Position numbers and translations under genes: made by a program
The notes under the pieces: model-generated
Database searches by the model: none
The model's input: only the letters and a program-made list of their open reading frames with translations
What the model was told of the DNA's origin: nothing
Assembly (NCBI GenBank): GCA_002336105.1
Contig: DDEQ01000049.1
Span: 49,821 to 97,781 of the forward strand
Length of the DNA stretch: 47,961 bases
Direction: 5' to 3'
Source of the DNA: Chthonomonas sp. UBA1950
GTDB lineage: Bacteria; Armatimonadota; Fimbriimonadia; Fimbriimonadales; Fimbriimonadaceae
Part shown: positions 24,113 to 33,020 of the stretch, one piece after another
Layout: each line of letters begins with the position of its first letter
How positions within the stretch are numbered: the stretch's first letter is position 1

Positions 24113-26665
24113 CTATTTCGGGCCAAAAACCCTGACTTCGTGAAGATGAACGCTCTGGTTTGCCGAGTTAGACAGCATGGTTACTCGAATGAATCTAGTT
24201 GATACCGGTGCGAGGGAGATGACATATCCTGTGTCCGTGGCCGGACCTTTACCTTCTCCGACCTTTGAATAAGTCTTTCCATCCGTCGAAATCTCAACTT
24301 TGTATCCATACTCCCGATCATCGTCACAGTAAGGATAGAGTTCAATCGTTTTGATTTCCGTCTGCTTTTCAAGGTCAATCTCGACCCATTGAGGCGCTGG
24401 AGCCGATGCCCAATAATCGCCGCCAGAATCACCATCAACGATGATGCTTGGTTTGTGATTCTCTTCCCACTTTCCAGAAGATCGGACTGGCTTATGGTAT
24501 GCCAAGCCCATCTCAGCCAGAGTGAGTTGGGACTGCTTTACAGTTTCGGACTCGCCTCCAAACTTGCCAAGTATCGAGAGCGTCACCTTCTCTACGTCGC
24601 TGGGTCTAGTCTCTCGGATAGGAGTTCTGCTCTTTGTCCATGAATCCTCCCATTCCGCAGTCGAGATTGTTTTGCCTTTTCGAAGTGAGTCGAAGAAGAC
24701 GTGCCATCGCTGAGCGAGAAAGTCCTTTGTTAAGCCGGCCCATTCTTTGTTAGCGTAATCGTATAATCCATCTCCCCATATCGTAACTTGAGTGCGAGCA
24801 TTCTGTTCCATCAGGATCTTTTCCGTTGGAGTCTTGCCCCACTTCAGAGAGTCCGAGATCCATGTAGAGAGACGATGCTCGGGACGACATGCCATCACGG
24901 CATCTATCGAATCAAGAATCTCGAAGAATCGTTTCTCTTCGGACAAACTTAAGGGCAAGTCGGCTTTTCGATTTTTGAGGGCGCCGGCAAGTCGCGCATC
25001 GGCAAGAACGCCGAGCCAAGTTTTTGTGATGTCAACGAGGTCACGTTGGAACAATGGATTGCTCTTGAACTGCGGCGCGACCTTCACCAAATCTCGAACT
25101 GCGCTTTCAAGTTGGGCGGCGTTATACGGAGAAGTCCCTTGAACATTTGTTCTTGGTCGACCGCGCCAAGCAGCCCGATACCAATTCAGATCTTGGCCGT
25201 AAACTTGAGCGTAAATTATTCCCCAAGCTGACATAGCAGCTTCAGGGGCGGCTCCATACCGTGATTCAACGTAATCCTTGAGCCAGGCCTTCATATCAGG
25301 CTTGTGCTGCCGCCACATCATGTCTGACATCAGCTCATAGACAATCGGGTTCTGGTCTATGCCTTCCATTGTAAGACCCATCCCAAGCATGTGACCATGC
25401 TCTGGATTGTTTAGGTCTTCGTCGGCGCTGTTCACAAAGCGTTGCAGGTTGCCGTAGAGGCCGGTCGATTGGCCGTAGTTGTGCAGAGTGTTGTAAATCC
25501 AACCCTTGTTTCTAACCGAGGGGAGTCGCTTCCAGACCGCGCTTTCGTTAGTAGCCAGATCCAAAATGATCATCTTGCCGTCCGGGGCTCCTTTTAACAA
25601 AGCTTCTGTTCGAGGGAGGGTCCAGTAGTTTGCGGCATTATAAAAAAGCCAGCCTTGCATCACCCAGATTCCATCGGGATCGGCTTGACGAATTGACTCG
25701 TAAACGGCACGACCGCTCGATTCCAGGTCCTTTAGCTCTGTCGCAGCAGGGAACTGGGGATTCTGCTCGTTGAACGTATCGCACAAGTACAGGTGATCGG
25801 AGCCGAACTCCTTACGATACTCCTCGACAAACCGCTTGCCGATTTGGACGAAAATGGGTTGACTGGCGTCGACGAAGGTCGTCGTCCATCCGCACCATGG
25901 GCTTGGACTTTGAAGTCGGGCGCTCTTCTGGTACTTGTCGAAGTCGCTTGGAACGAATCCACTGAAACCAGGCACAACTGGCTTCATCCCAAGCGATCGC
26001 TCGGCAGCCAAAATCTGCTTTTGGAGTTTTGCTTGACCATCACGCCATGATTGTGGCTGAGGACCCATGTGCCCGTTCAAATTCCCCATCCAATGCCAGG
26101 GCGAAAATGCCGGGCCGCTGAAAAACTTATCTAGGGATGATTGTGGGACTCCAAAAGAGCTAAACACTCGCTGCCATATCAGGTCTTGCCCGTTCATCGC
26201 TAGTGGCATATTGATGCCATGCAGGGCCATCCAGTCGATCTCTTCTTGCCAACGTTTGAAATCCCACCATACGGTCGTGTAACCAAACGTGCAGATGTTG
26301 AAGTAGTGCCGATATTGGTTAGGGCAATCAACGGTCGTTTTGGCGAAATCCGGTAGCTTTGCCGGAAGTGTTAATGGTCCAGAGTGCCAAGAGAATTGTC
26401 GGTGGCAAGCCTTCTTGATGTAATCATAAGCCCCTCGACAAAGCGCGACTCCAGAAGTTGCTGAAATATGGACGGTTCCATTCGACGCTTCGACAATGTA
26501 CTGGTCTAGCCCATCGCTTTTAGCAGGAAGCAGACTGAGTTTGAACGACGTGGCTGAATGAGGAATGGTTCTTCTTAGAACGCCTTCTGCCGCCTTGACT
26601 TGGTCTTGAACCGAAGAGGCAACCATGGCGAGCGCTGCGATAGTGAGCACAAATCGATTATGCAA
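24113..26665 (-). CDS. Alpha-N-acetylglucosaminidase (GH89) with C-terminal F5/8-type domain
   Basis: The enzyme has about 850 aa and NAGLU-type motifs: YTTVWWDFKRWQEEIDWMAL, HGINMPLAMNGQDLIWQRVF, FSPWHWMGNLNGHMGP, and VPGFSGFVP. These define GH89, which releases terminal alpha-GlcNAc from glycans. The last 140 residues are a discoidin/CBM32-like domain (WASAPAPQWVEIDLEKQTEI, TRFIRVTMLSN, HLHEVRVFG). I choose TTG 26665: it gives a clean signal peptide MHNRFVLTIAALAMVASSV with cleavage after VKA. A duplicated copy elsewhere keeps frame only from this codon; an earlier TTG at 26698 is possible. No strong ribosome binding site is seen. Confidence 0.9.
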   Translation of the reverse strand: MHNRFVLTIAALAMVASSVQDQVKAAEGVLRRTIPHSATSFKLSLLPAKSDGLDQYIVEASNGTVHISATSGVALCRGAYDYIKKACHRQFSWHSGPLTLPAKLPDFAKTTVDCPNQYRHYFNICTFGYTTVWWDFKRWQEEIDWMALHGINMPLAMNGQDLIWQRVFSSFGVPQSSLDKFFSGPAFSPWHWMGNLNGHMGPQPQSWRDGQAKLQKQILAAERSLGMKPVVPGFSGFVPSDFDKYQKSARLQSPSPWCGWTTTFVDASQPIFVQIGKRFVEEYRKEFGSDHLYLCDTFNEQNPQFPAATELKDLESSGRAVYESIRQADPDGIWVMQGWLFYNAANYWTLPRTEALLKGAPDGKMIILDLATNESAVWKRLPSVRNKGWIYNTLHNYGQSTGLYGNLQRFVNSADEDLNNPEHGHMLGMGLTMEGIDQNPIVYELMSDMMWRQHKPDMKAWLKDYVESRYGAAPEAAMSAWGIIYAQVYGQDLNWYRAAWRGRPRTNVQGTSPYNAAQLESAVRDLVKVAPQFKSNPLFQRDLVDITKTWLGVLADARLAGALKNRKADLPLSLSEEKRFFEILDSIDAVMACRPEHRLSTWISDSLKWGKTPTEKILMEQNARTQVTIWGDGLYDYANKEWAGLTKDFLAQRWHVFFDSLRKGKTISTAEWEDSWTKSRTPIRETRPSDVEKVTLSILGKFGGESETVKQSQLTLAEMGLAYHKPVRSSGKWEENHKPSIIVDGDSGGDYWASAPAPQWVEIDLEKQTEIKTIELYPYCDDDREYGYKVEISTDGKTYSKVGEGKGPATDTGYVISLAPVSTRFIRVTMLSNSANQSVHLHEVRVFGPK

Positions 26666-26719
26666 AGTTGTGAATAGAATTCGGTGTGTGAGCAACAAAC
26701 ATACGTCACAACCTCACTT
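26592..26719 (-). repeat. Source of the duplicated GH89 5' region
   Basis: The signal-peptide codons of the GH89 gene and about 50 bases upstream are nearly identical to 42123-42249 in the same orientation. The bases between 26720 and about 26974 show no supportable gene. Confidence 0.85.
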
Positions 26720-26974
26720 AAAGCAACGAAGGGCGTACAGACATGGCTGCCATATCGCGAGAAAACACAGTATCAACTCCCTAATTAAAACCGACTTGAG
26801 ATTTCTACAGATGAAAAGCAATCCTGTTTGGACGATCTGGTCGTTGAAGACGACTCAGCAACTCTCGGCGCTTTTCAGAAACACGTATCTGAGGAGTGTT
26901 TGTGTGCCGTTCCGAACCCGCAGATGCTTTTCTAGTCCTTCTTAGCACTAGCTGCCACGCCTCGTTACGCTTGG

Positions 26975-27187
26975 GGGAAATATGGTCAATTGGCAAGATG
27001 AAATCGCCTGTATGTGGAGATTCACCAATAGCAACGGAATCACAGAAGGATTCCACGACAAGATGGAAACAATCTCACGACAAGCGTATGGATTTAGAAA
27101 CTTTGAAAACTACCAACTGAGAGTGAAGGTAATGTGCTCGTAAGTGTCAGATTGAGCAACTTGCCCCACGAATGGCGTAGAGCCAGA
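26975..27187 (+). mobile_element. ISL3-family transposase C-terminal remnant (copy B)
   Basis: The plus strand reads NMVNWQDEIACMWRFTNSNG, then ITEGFHDKMETISRQAYGFR and NFENYQLRVKVMCS with a stop, the canonical ISL3 C-terminus. IS-end sequence follows, running right up to the CCA end of tRNA-Val at 27188. Stops further upstream show that the transposase is broken. Positions 27020-27187 are the inverted near-copy of 21028-21197. Confidence 0.87.
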
Positions 27188-27262
27188 TGGTGGGCGGTGA
27201 GGGATTCGAACCCCCGACCCGCTCGGTGTAAACGAGCCGCTCTACCACTGAGCTAACCGCCC
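27188..27262 (-). tRNA. tRNA-Val(TAC)
   Basis: On the minus strand the acceptor is GGGCGGT/ACCGCCC with encoded CCA. The D-arm is GCTC...GAGC, the anticodon stem GCTCG/CGAGC with loop TTTACAC (anticodon TAC), and the T-arm GGGGG TTCGAAT CCCTC. It reads valine codons. The IS remnant abuts its 3' end directly. Confidence 0.96.
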
Positions 27263-27345
27263 AATTCATCGATACATGATCGATGATCGGATCATGATTA
27301 TGACCGATAGCTGAAGGCTAACGCCAGTACAAGAACGTAAAAGCC

Positions 27346-28107
27346 TTAACTCTTTGCCCAAGCAAGAGGCTTTTCCGCGGGAAAAGTCTTTCCATCTTTC
27401 GCCATTCGATCTTCGACGCGTTTTATTCGGCTATCATCGGTTGGGTGCGTACTCAGTCCGCTCAATACTCCTGAGGGTTTTTCTCCACCCGAGGTTTTCA
27501 GCATTCTAAATACATCAGCCATTCCTTTCGGGTTATAGCCGGCTTTCACCATGAGCTTATATCCACCATCGTCAGCTTCAAACTCGTCGCCTCTGCTGTA
27601 TTTGAGGTCGTAAAGATTATTGAGAAGTCCGATACCGTTGCTCACCGATGAGTTGAGGCGAGTCAGGCTTACCAAGATAGAAAGTCCAAGTCCTCGCTTC
27701 TGCGAATCGGCAACGTGTCGAGCCCAATGTTCGCGAAGAACGTGAGTTAGTTCGTGCCCAAGCACGGCGGCCAATTCGTCCTCCGTCTTCATTTTATTAA
27801 GGATTCCGGTGTAAAAATAGGTTGAACCGCCTGGGAGAGCGAAGGCATTGACCTCTTTGCTATCGATTACATCGAACGAGAACTCCCATGGCAGTTTCCC
27901 TTCCATGGCATTTAAGATCGATTGCCCCACTTTTCGAAGCAATTTCACTTTCGAGTCGCTTGAAGGCAAAACCTTTTCCTTCTTACGAATATCGGCGGCA
28001 GCTTCTTTACCAAGTTTGATCTGCTGATCACTACTCGGTTTGAACATGTCAGCCTGGCAGAACGCAGTGCTAGCCACCAAACATGAAGCAACGATGAGTG
28101 CCTTCAT
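27346..28107 (-). CDS. M48-family secreted metalloprotease (BepA/LoiP-like)
   Basis: The 253-aa protein has a signal peptide (MKALIVASCLVASTAFCQA) and the M48 zinc site GHELTHVLREHW with His118, Glu119 and His122; EFEADDGG supplies the third ligand near 179. VNAFALPGGSTYFYTGIL and STHPTDDSRIKRVEDRM are standard M48 landmarks. Such periplasmic proteases take part in envelope quality control. Of normal length for the non-TPR type. It probably shares a transcript with the barrel protein gene upstream (23-base gap). Confidence 0.9.
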   Translation of the reverse strand: MKALIVASCLVASTAFCQADMFKPSSDQQIKLGKEAAADIRKKEKVLPSSDSKVKLLRKVGQSILNAMEGKLPWEFSFDVIDSKEVNAFALPGGSTYFYTGILNKMKTEDELAAVLGHELTHVLREHWARHVADSQKRGLGLSILVSLTRLNSSVSNGIGLLNNLYDLKYSRGDEFEADDGGYKLMVKAGYNPKGMADVFRMLKTSGGEKPSGVLSGLSTHPTDDSRIKRVEDRMAKDGKTFPAEKPLAWAKS

Positions 28108-28130
28108 AAATCTATAAGACGAGAAAGTTC

Positions 28131-28706
28131 TTAAAATGTTTGCACCTTGAAGAGCTTCACGCTGTAAGGAACTGATCTAGGCAGGCTGGCGGCAAAAGCT
28201 TCAGGTGAAGACCAAGCCACAAGGCCCAATACTTCTTCGGGGAGCGACTCGTTGACACCAATAAGGGATCCGAGATAGCCGGGGATAAATCGAAGCTCGG
28301 CAAAAACGCGATCAAGTTCTTCAACCATCTCCACTCCGTAGCCCGGTTCAGCAACGCGCACACTCGACGAGATATAGGTTGCGGACTCGTAATGGCCCCT
28401 CAGAGCACCTTCAGACGAGCGAACGAAGACACGGAGCACATCCGATGGGTTCCTTCCAACGACCTGGCTATCAATGAGTGGCTTGACCTTCGTAAGCAAT
28501 TCAAGACCTGCATTCGCAGCGTGAACATCCTCGTATGCAAAAACTACAAACTTACTGTCTGGGTCGTCAACCTGAACCCACATGGCACCACCTTCAAACC
28601 CGGGCAACCTACTTACTGCTTCTTTCGAAGCTTGGAAGTAGTTCAAAGTTGCAGAACTGTCCAACTCATGGGTTCGATTGCGGATAACCACAAGACTTTG
28701 TGTCAT
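28131..28706 (-). CDS. Two-domain dimeric alpha-beta-barrel-like protein, function unknown
   Basis: The 191-aa protein shows two halves of similar pattern: VVIRNRTHELDSSATLNYFQ...LPGFEGGAMWVQVDDPDSKFVVFAYED, then a second half ending FIPGYLGSLIGVNES...VLGLVAWSSPEAFAA. Each resembles an antibiotic-biosynthesis-monooxygenase (ABM/DUF4188-like) ferredoxin barrel with a (L)PGF/PGY motif. No signal peptide is present. The ligand and reaction are unknown; some relatives bind heme. It lies upstream of the M48 gene on the same strand. Confidence 0.55.
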   Translation of the reverse strand: MTQSLVVIRNRTHELDSSATLNYFQASKEAVSRLPGFEGGAMWVQVDDPDSKFVVFAYEDVHAANAGLELLTKVKPLIDSQVVGRNPSDVLRVFVRSSEGALRGHYESATYISSSVRVAEPGYGVEMVEELDRVFAELRFIPGYLGSLIGVNESLPEEVLGLVAWSSPEAFAASLPRSVPYSVKLFKVQTF

Positions 28707-28874
28707 ATCGCTTCATCGTACTGGCAAACGCATGATTTCTGCTAGTTCTAACCACAGAGAACCCGTTCGCACGAAAGCAAGCATTTCTACGAGCGGTCGA
28801 ACTCCTCACTTGTGGAAGGTAGTAATCAAGGGCGAATAGCCCGCAAAGCCGAGAGGTTGAGGGAAGAGCTAACA

Positions 28875-29243
28875 ATGAAAAAGATCCGCCAGAATAAGGC
28901 ATTCACGCTTGTCGAAATTATGATCGTCGTCTTGATCATCGGAATTTTGATGGCAATCGCAGTACCAAACTTCATCCAAGCACGAAAGAGCAGCCGACTG
29001 AACACCGTTCTTGCTAACCTAAAGCAGATCGAAGGCGCTAAAGAACAGTGTGCGATGGATCAGGGCGCTGCATCGGGCGACAGTTCCAAGTGTACAAGCA
29101 GCACTTTGGTTCCAACCTACATGAAGGCTTGGCCAACCAACACTCCTGTAACTGGAACCTATGCTGAGGGAGCAATCGGCACCAACCCAACATTTAATGG
29201 TAAGGACGCCGCTGCATGGACTGCTGACCCATCAGGTCTCTAA
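28875..29243 (+). CDS. Mini type IV pilin-like protein 1
   Basis: The 122-aa protein has prepilin leader MKKIRQNKA^FTLVEIMIVVLIIGILMAIAVPNF with Glu5; Ala, not Gly, stands at -1. The mature part carries a conserved Cys pair (EQCAMDQ...SSKC) that could form a disulfide, and ends TFNGKDAAAWTADPSGL. It resembles ComGC/GspG-size pilins with a short C-terminal domain. ATG 28875 is chosen for the short basic leader; an in-frame ATG at 28812 would give an implausible leader. A closely related gene follows after a terminator. Confidence 0.88.
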   Translation: MKKIRQNKAFTLVEIMIVVLIIGILMAIAVPNFIQARKSSRLNTVLANLKQIEGAKEQCAMDQGAASGDSSKCTSSTLVPTYMKAWPTNTPVTGTYAEGAIGTNPTFNGKDAAAWTADPSGL

Positions 29244-29255
29244 GTCTGAAGCTTA

Positions 29256-29295
29256 AAAAGGCAGCTAGGTTATCTTAGCCTGGCTGCCCCTTTTT
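29256..29295 (+). terminator. Terminator between the two mini-pilin genes
   Basis: GGCAGCTAGG (29260-29269) pairs with CCTGGCTGCC (29279-29288) with one G/T wobble, followed by CCTTTTT. It allows different expression of the two pilins; read-through could give a lower level of the second. Confidence 0.85.
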
Positions 29296-29315
29296 GTTTG
29301 TAAAGGGTCTCCAGA

Positions 29316-29681
29316 ATGAAAAACTGCCGTAAATCCGCTTTCACCCTAATCGAGGTGATGATTGTCATTTTGATCATTGGAATTCTTATGTCAATTGCGG
29401 TTCCTAACTTTCTACATGCCCGGCAGAACTCTCGTCAAAATGTGGTTCTCGCAAATTTACGCCAGATTGAATGGGCCAAAGACCGATGTTCTCTGGACCA
29501 AGCCGCAGCCGTTGGCGATTCGACGAAATGTACCAGCGCTACTCTAGTTCCGAGCTACATCAAAGTCTGGCCAAACAATTCGCCTGTCTCCGGAACTTAC
29601 GTCGAGGGGCCGGTTGGCACTGCACCGACTTTTAACGGAAAAGACTACGCCTCTTGGCAGTCAGACCCGAACGGACTCTAG
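29316..29681 (+). CDS. Mini type IV pilin-like protein 2 (paralogue)
   Basis: The 121-aa protein has leader MKNCRKSA^FTLIEVMIVILIIGILMSIAVPNF with Glu5. It shares with the first pilin the Cys pair (DRCSLDQ...TKC), the phrase SYIKVWPNNSPVSGTYVEG and the end FNGKDYASWQSDPNGL. It is clearly a tandem duplicate that has diverged at many codons, including a Cys in the leader. The stop overlaps the end of the convergent alr gene by four bases. Confidence 0.87.
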   Translation: MKNCRKSAFTLIEVMIVILIIGILMSIAVPNFLHARQNSRQNVVLANLRQIEWAKDRCSLDQAAAVGDSTKCTSATLVPSYIKVWPNNSPVSGTYVEGPVGTAPTFNGKDYASWQSDPNGL

Positions 29682-30772
29682 ACAATCTCACGCTTAAGCA
29701 ATGGGGAGATCCTGCACAACACCTCGTAGTGAATGGTGTTCATCTTCTCCGCTAGTTCTTCTGCCGAGATAGTCTCATCACCTTGAGTGCCTAACAGAAC
29801 AACTTCATCTCCCGCTTTGGCGGCAGGAGCATTCGTTAGGTCTATCGCAAACATGTTCATCGCGATTCGGCCAATCGACCTACATCTTTGACCATTCACG
29901 AGAACCTCTATTTTGTTGGAGAGTCCTCTGTCATAGCCATCTGAATATCCAATGGGGATGATTCCGATTCTCATTGATTCTTTTGCGATAAAAGTCAGCG
30001 AATAGCCCACCGGGTGTCCCGCCGGAATGGTCTTCACAGTGGCTAAATCGGTGGTCCACCTTAGTGCAGGTTGTAGATTGGCATCTTGACACTCTTTGGC
30101 AAGCATTTGGCTTGTGTATAGGCCATAAATGCCAATCCCCGCTCGAACCATTCCATAACCAGAATGCTCGCGCTCGATCGTGAGTGTTCCCCCTGTCGCC
30201 GACATATGAGTATCGATGCCTGGAAACATCCTTTTCACTTTCGAAACGGCTTGTTCGAAACAACTGATTTGGGCTTTGGTGTGCTCAAGGTGGTGGGCGT
30301 CTTCAAGGTTTGAAAAGTGGCTGTATGCGCTCTGAATCTTGATACTGTTGCGCTTGGAAAGTTCGATGAGAAACTCATCAAGGCTTTCAGGTTGTAAACC
30401 TAATCTGCCAAGGAGTGCATCAATCTCGATATGCGCGTTGACACCGTATTTCTCAAAGTAGGGAAGTTGCCAGAAGTCGTATAAGGCGAGTTCGCCATCC
30501 ATCTCAACAGCAGATTGAATGTCTTCGGTTGAGACATATCCAAGAACCAGTGCGCGCTTCTGCGTGTGTTTTCGCAACTCGACAAGTTCCAAATAATCGT
30601 CGATATGGTATGCGTCAACTTCGGAGTCAATCGCTGAAACGACTTCCTTTAACCCATGTCCGTACGCATTGGCTTTCACAACTGCTGTCAGCTTCGTATT
30701 CGGCCCGACCAATCTCTTAAGCTGCTTACAGTTATGGATCAAAGCCGCTTGACTGATCTGAATTGAAGACAT
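29678..30772 (-). CDS. alr: Alanine racemase
   Basis: The 364-aa fold-type III PLP enzyme has the lysine Lys33 in VVKANAYGHG, and the late IGYSDGYDRG segment holds the second catalytic Tyr. DEVVLLGTQGDE and EVLCRISP...R close the C-terminal domain. It interconverts L- and D-alanine for peptidoglycan. It lies nine bases after murI, so D-Glu and D-Ala supply are in one operon with mscL in front. Confidence 0.93.
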   Translation of the reverse strand: MSSIQISQAALIHNCKQLKRLVGPNTKLTAVVKANAYGHGLKEVVSAIDSEVDAYHIDDYLELVELRKHTQKRALVLGYVSTEDIQSAVEMDGELALYDFWQLPYFEKYGVNAHIEIDALLGRLGLQPESLDEFLIELSKRNSIKIQSAYSHFSNLEDAHHLEHTKAQISCFEQAVSKVKRMFPGIDTHMSATGGTLTIEREHSGYGMVRAGIGIYGLYTSQMLAKECQDANLQPALRWTTDLATVKTIPAGHPVGYSLTFIAKESMRIGIIPIGYSDGYDRGLSNKIEVLVNGQRCRSIGRIAMNMFAIDLTNAPAAKAGDEVVLLGTQGDETISAEELAEKMNTIHYEVLCRISPLLKREIV

Positions 30773-30781
30773 CTAGATCAA

Positions 30782-31564
30782 TTAAACCCGTCGAAGGGTG
30801 ATACTCGCTCCACAAAGTCGGGATGCGAGTTGCTGGTAGTCATCGGTTAAATCGGAGACGTAGTATTCCCGTCTGCCAGTTCTTGAGAGCTTTGATTCGA
30901 ACTCAGGATGCCGGATGAGATAGTCAGCGAGCTTTTCGGGAATGTACTCATCTTGTGAAAGAACGGGATAACAAACTTTCGACCGAATAAGCCCCTTCAA
31001 GATCGCGTAATGAGTGCATCCCAGAATCAAAGCATCAAGTGGTCCAAGTTGGTTCAGGTAATCATCCAGAATCGGACCGACATACTTCAGGCCGTCCCCT
31101 TCGATGAGCGGGACGAGCAGTGGAGCTTTGACTTGCACCAATCTCTTACCAGGTAGTTGGCGATTTATCTCACGCTCGTATGCTCGACTGTTGACCGTTG
31201 AAGGAGTTGCCATTACTCCAATTGTCTCGGCATATTGATAATCTATGAGTGTTTCGACTGCAGGGATAATGACCCCTAACACTCTGCGATCAGGATAGTT
31301 TTTAGGAAGGTACTCCTGTTGGCTCTTCCTTAGCGACTCAGCGCTAGCTGTATTACAGGCGAGAATGATGATCTGACAGTCTTGACGAAAAAGAAAATCC
31401 AGCGCCTCGCTAACAAATTGATGAATCGCGGTTTGAGAACGTGTCCCGTAGGGGACACGCATCGTGTCACCAAAATACAGGTAGTCGTATTGAGGCATAC
31501 GCGAAATAATAGCTTGAGAGGTAATTAAACCCCCCAAGCCGGAGTCAAAAATGCCGATTTTCAC
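30782..31564 (-). CDS. murI: Glutamate racemase
   Basis: The 260-aa cofactor-independent racemase has FDSGLGGL at the N-terminus and the two catalytic cysteines, Cys70 (ACNTAS) and Cys183 (GCTHYA). GDTMRVPYGTRS is also typical. It supplies D-glutamate for peptidoglycan precursors in the cytoplasm. It sits between mscL (three-base gap) and alr (nine-base gap). Confidence 0.95.
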   Translation of the reverse strand: MKIGIFDSGLGGLITSQAIISRMPQYDYLYFGDTMRVPYGTRSQTAIHQFVSEALDFLFRQDCQIIILACNTASAESLRKSQQEYLPKNYPDRRVLGVIIPAVETLIDYQYAETIGVMATPSTVNSRAYEREINRQLPGKRLVQVKAPLLVPLIEGDGLKYVGPILDDYLNQLGPLDALILGCTHYAILKGLIRSKVCYPVLSQDEYIPEKLADYLIRHPEFESKLSRTGRREYYVSDLTDDYQQLASRLCGASITLRRV

Positions 31565-31567
31565 GAG

Positions 31568-32011
31568 CTACTTTGATTTTAATAGATCTCGAATCTCGGT
31601 CAGCAACGCGATGTCTGCTGCGGGCTCTGCCGGGGCTGCGGGTGCTTCTGGCGTTTCAGACTTTGCGCGAAGCTTGTTGATTGCTTTGATCATCATGAAA
31701 ATGACGAATGAAAGAATTATGAATTGAACAACGACCGTTAAGAAATTGCCGTATGCGATGACCGGTCCTAGTTTCTTGGCTTCGGTCAAAGATGTACCAG
31801 GGGTGATTTTGTCGCTGAGAGAAATGTAGAGGTTTGAAAAATCGACTTTGCCCGTGATAAGGCCGACCGGAGGCATCACAATCTCCTCAACGAAGGAAGT
31901 CACGATTTTCCCAAATGCACCGCCAATGATAACACCGACGGCAAGGTCAATCACATTGCCTTTCGTAGCGAACTCGCGAAACTCACTTGCTAAACTCAAA
32001 CTGCACCTCAA
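31568..32011 (-). CDS. mscL: Large-conductance mechanosensitive channel
   Basis: The 147-aa protein has the conserved first segment EFREFATKGNVIDLAVGVIIGGAFGKIVTSFV, then MPPVGLITG, a second membrane helix (FLTVVVQFIILSFVIFMMIKAIN) and a cytoplasmic helix bundle ending LLTEIRDLLKSK. The linker is Ala/Pro/Glu-rich. It opens on hypo-osmotic shock. It heads the mscL-murI-alr operon, linking turgor relief and wall precursor supply. Confidence 0.95.
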   Translation of the reverse strand: MRCSLSLASEFREFATKGNVIDLAVGVIIGGAFGKIVTSFVEEIVMPPVGLITGKVDFSNLYISLSDKITPGTSLTEAKKLGPVIAYGNFLTVVVQFIILSFVIFMMIKAINKLRAKSETPEAPAAPAEPAADIALLTEIRDLLKSK

Positions 32012-32057
32012 ACAGGCATTTGCCTACTAAAAATCATATCCGATCATTAAGGGTGGA

Positions 32058-33020
32058 TTAGCAACCCGGAAGTTTTTCGCCTGATTCGTAAGCGACAAAT
32101 GTGTTCTCAAACGACCCGTCTGAGTAAAGATCTACAAGCGCGTAACCAGGCGGAAAGCCGGCGAAGCTGCCATTCCACCAGTTACCGCAGATCGCACCAT
32201 TGCAGCAATGCGAGACACCCATGTAGTCGACTCTGTCGGAAAGATGAAGGTGGCCGCTCAACACGAGATTCACATTTGGATATTGGCTAAGCAGTTTACT
32301 GACCTCTTTTCCGTCAATATGCATCAGCGACCGAGCAACTTTGAAATCGCCAGTGGCCGTTGTGTCGCCATGAAAGAATGCAGCTGCGCTCAATATTGGT
32401 TCATGCGTGACGATGATGATCGGTTGGTGTGAAGGCGTAGACTTCAGAGTGCTTTCGAGCCATTCATATTGTTCGGCATCAAATCTGGCTTCATAGCTCC
32501 CGTTCTCATAATCTGGAATGGTGCCGTCTAGATAGATCCACTTCCATCCAGCTCGGTCAAACGCCCGATAGCGTTTGTCGATCTGAAGCTCGTCCATCGC
32601 CCATTGTTTTCCAAACTTTGACTCATTGCCAGTTGTCCCACATTTGGATTGGTTCACTCCCCAAATATCATGGTTACCGAGAATGTGCTCAACGGGTACT
32701 CCGATGTTCTGGCCAAAAATACTCTGGAAGTTACGCCACTGTTTCGCGGCCCGTCTCTCACAGGCTTCCATTAAGTCGAAAACCGAATCGCCGCTGTTGA
32801 CGATCATTTGAGGTTTGTCCTTTTGGCCTAAGGCATGGTTTATCGCTTCATGAACTTTTCGGACGCTGTGCCGACCAGCAATATGCATATCGGAAAAATG
32901 TGCAAATCTGAATGTACGGGTTTTCCCTAACGGAGCAGCGTAAGCGGGCCTCGGAACACATGCTCCTGCCGCTGCGGCAAGACCCCCAATAAGCATTTCT
33001 CTTCTCGAAACTGGTTTCAG
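32058..33020 (-). CDS. Tat-exported calcineurin-like metallophosphoesterase
   Basis: The metal-binding motifs are FAHFSDMHIAGRH, VNSGDSVFD, ILGNHDIWG, IIVTHEPI and VLSGHLHL, a complete calcineurin-like phosphoesterase set. The usual ATG (32996) would start with MLIGGLAAAAGACVPRPAYA, but the codons just before it read VSRRE, giving a twin-arginine motif SRREML. I therefore extend the frame to CTG at 33020, which has AGGAAA about eight bases upstream and overlaps the previous stop as CTGA, as in the other junctions of this operon. It is probably exported by Tat; the substrate is unknown. The calcineurin-fold assignment is firm, the CTG start inferred. Confidence 0.82.
   Translation of the reverse strand: MKPVSRREMLIGGLAAAAGACVPRPAYAAPLGKTRTFRFAHFSDMHIAGRHSVRKVHEAINHALGQKDKPQMIVNSGDSVFDLMEACERRAAKQWRNFQSIFGQNIGVPVEHILGNHDIWGVNQSKCGTTGNESKFGKQWAMDELQIDKRYRAFDRAGWKWIYLDGTIPDYENGSYEARFDAEQYEWLESTLKSTPSHQPIIIVTHEPILSAAAFFHGDTTATGDFKVARSLMHIDGKEVSKLLSQYPNVNLVLSGHLHLSDRVDYMGVSHCCNGAICGNWWNGSFAGFPPGYALVDLYSDGSFENTFVAYESGEKLPGC

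Noticed and set aside
26625..26945. Plus-strand frame upstream of the GH89 gene
   Set aside because: It is antisense to the GH89 signal peptide; a similar frame at 42156-42344 exists only because the DNA is duplicated.
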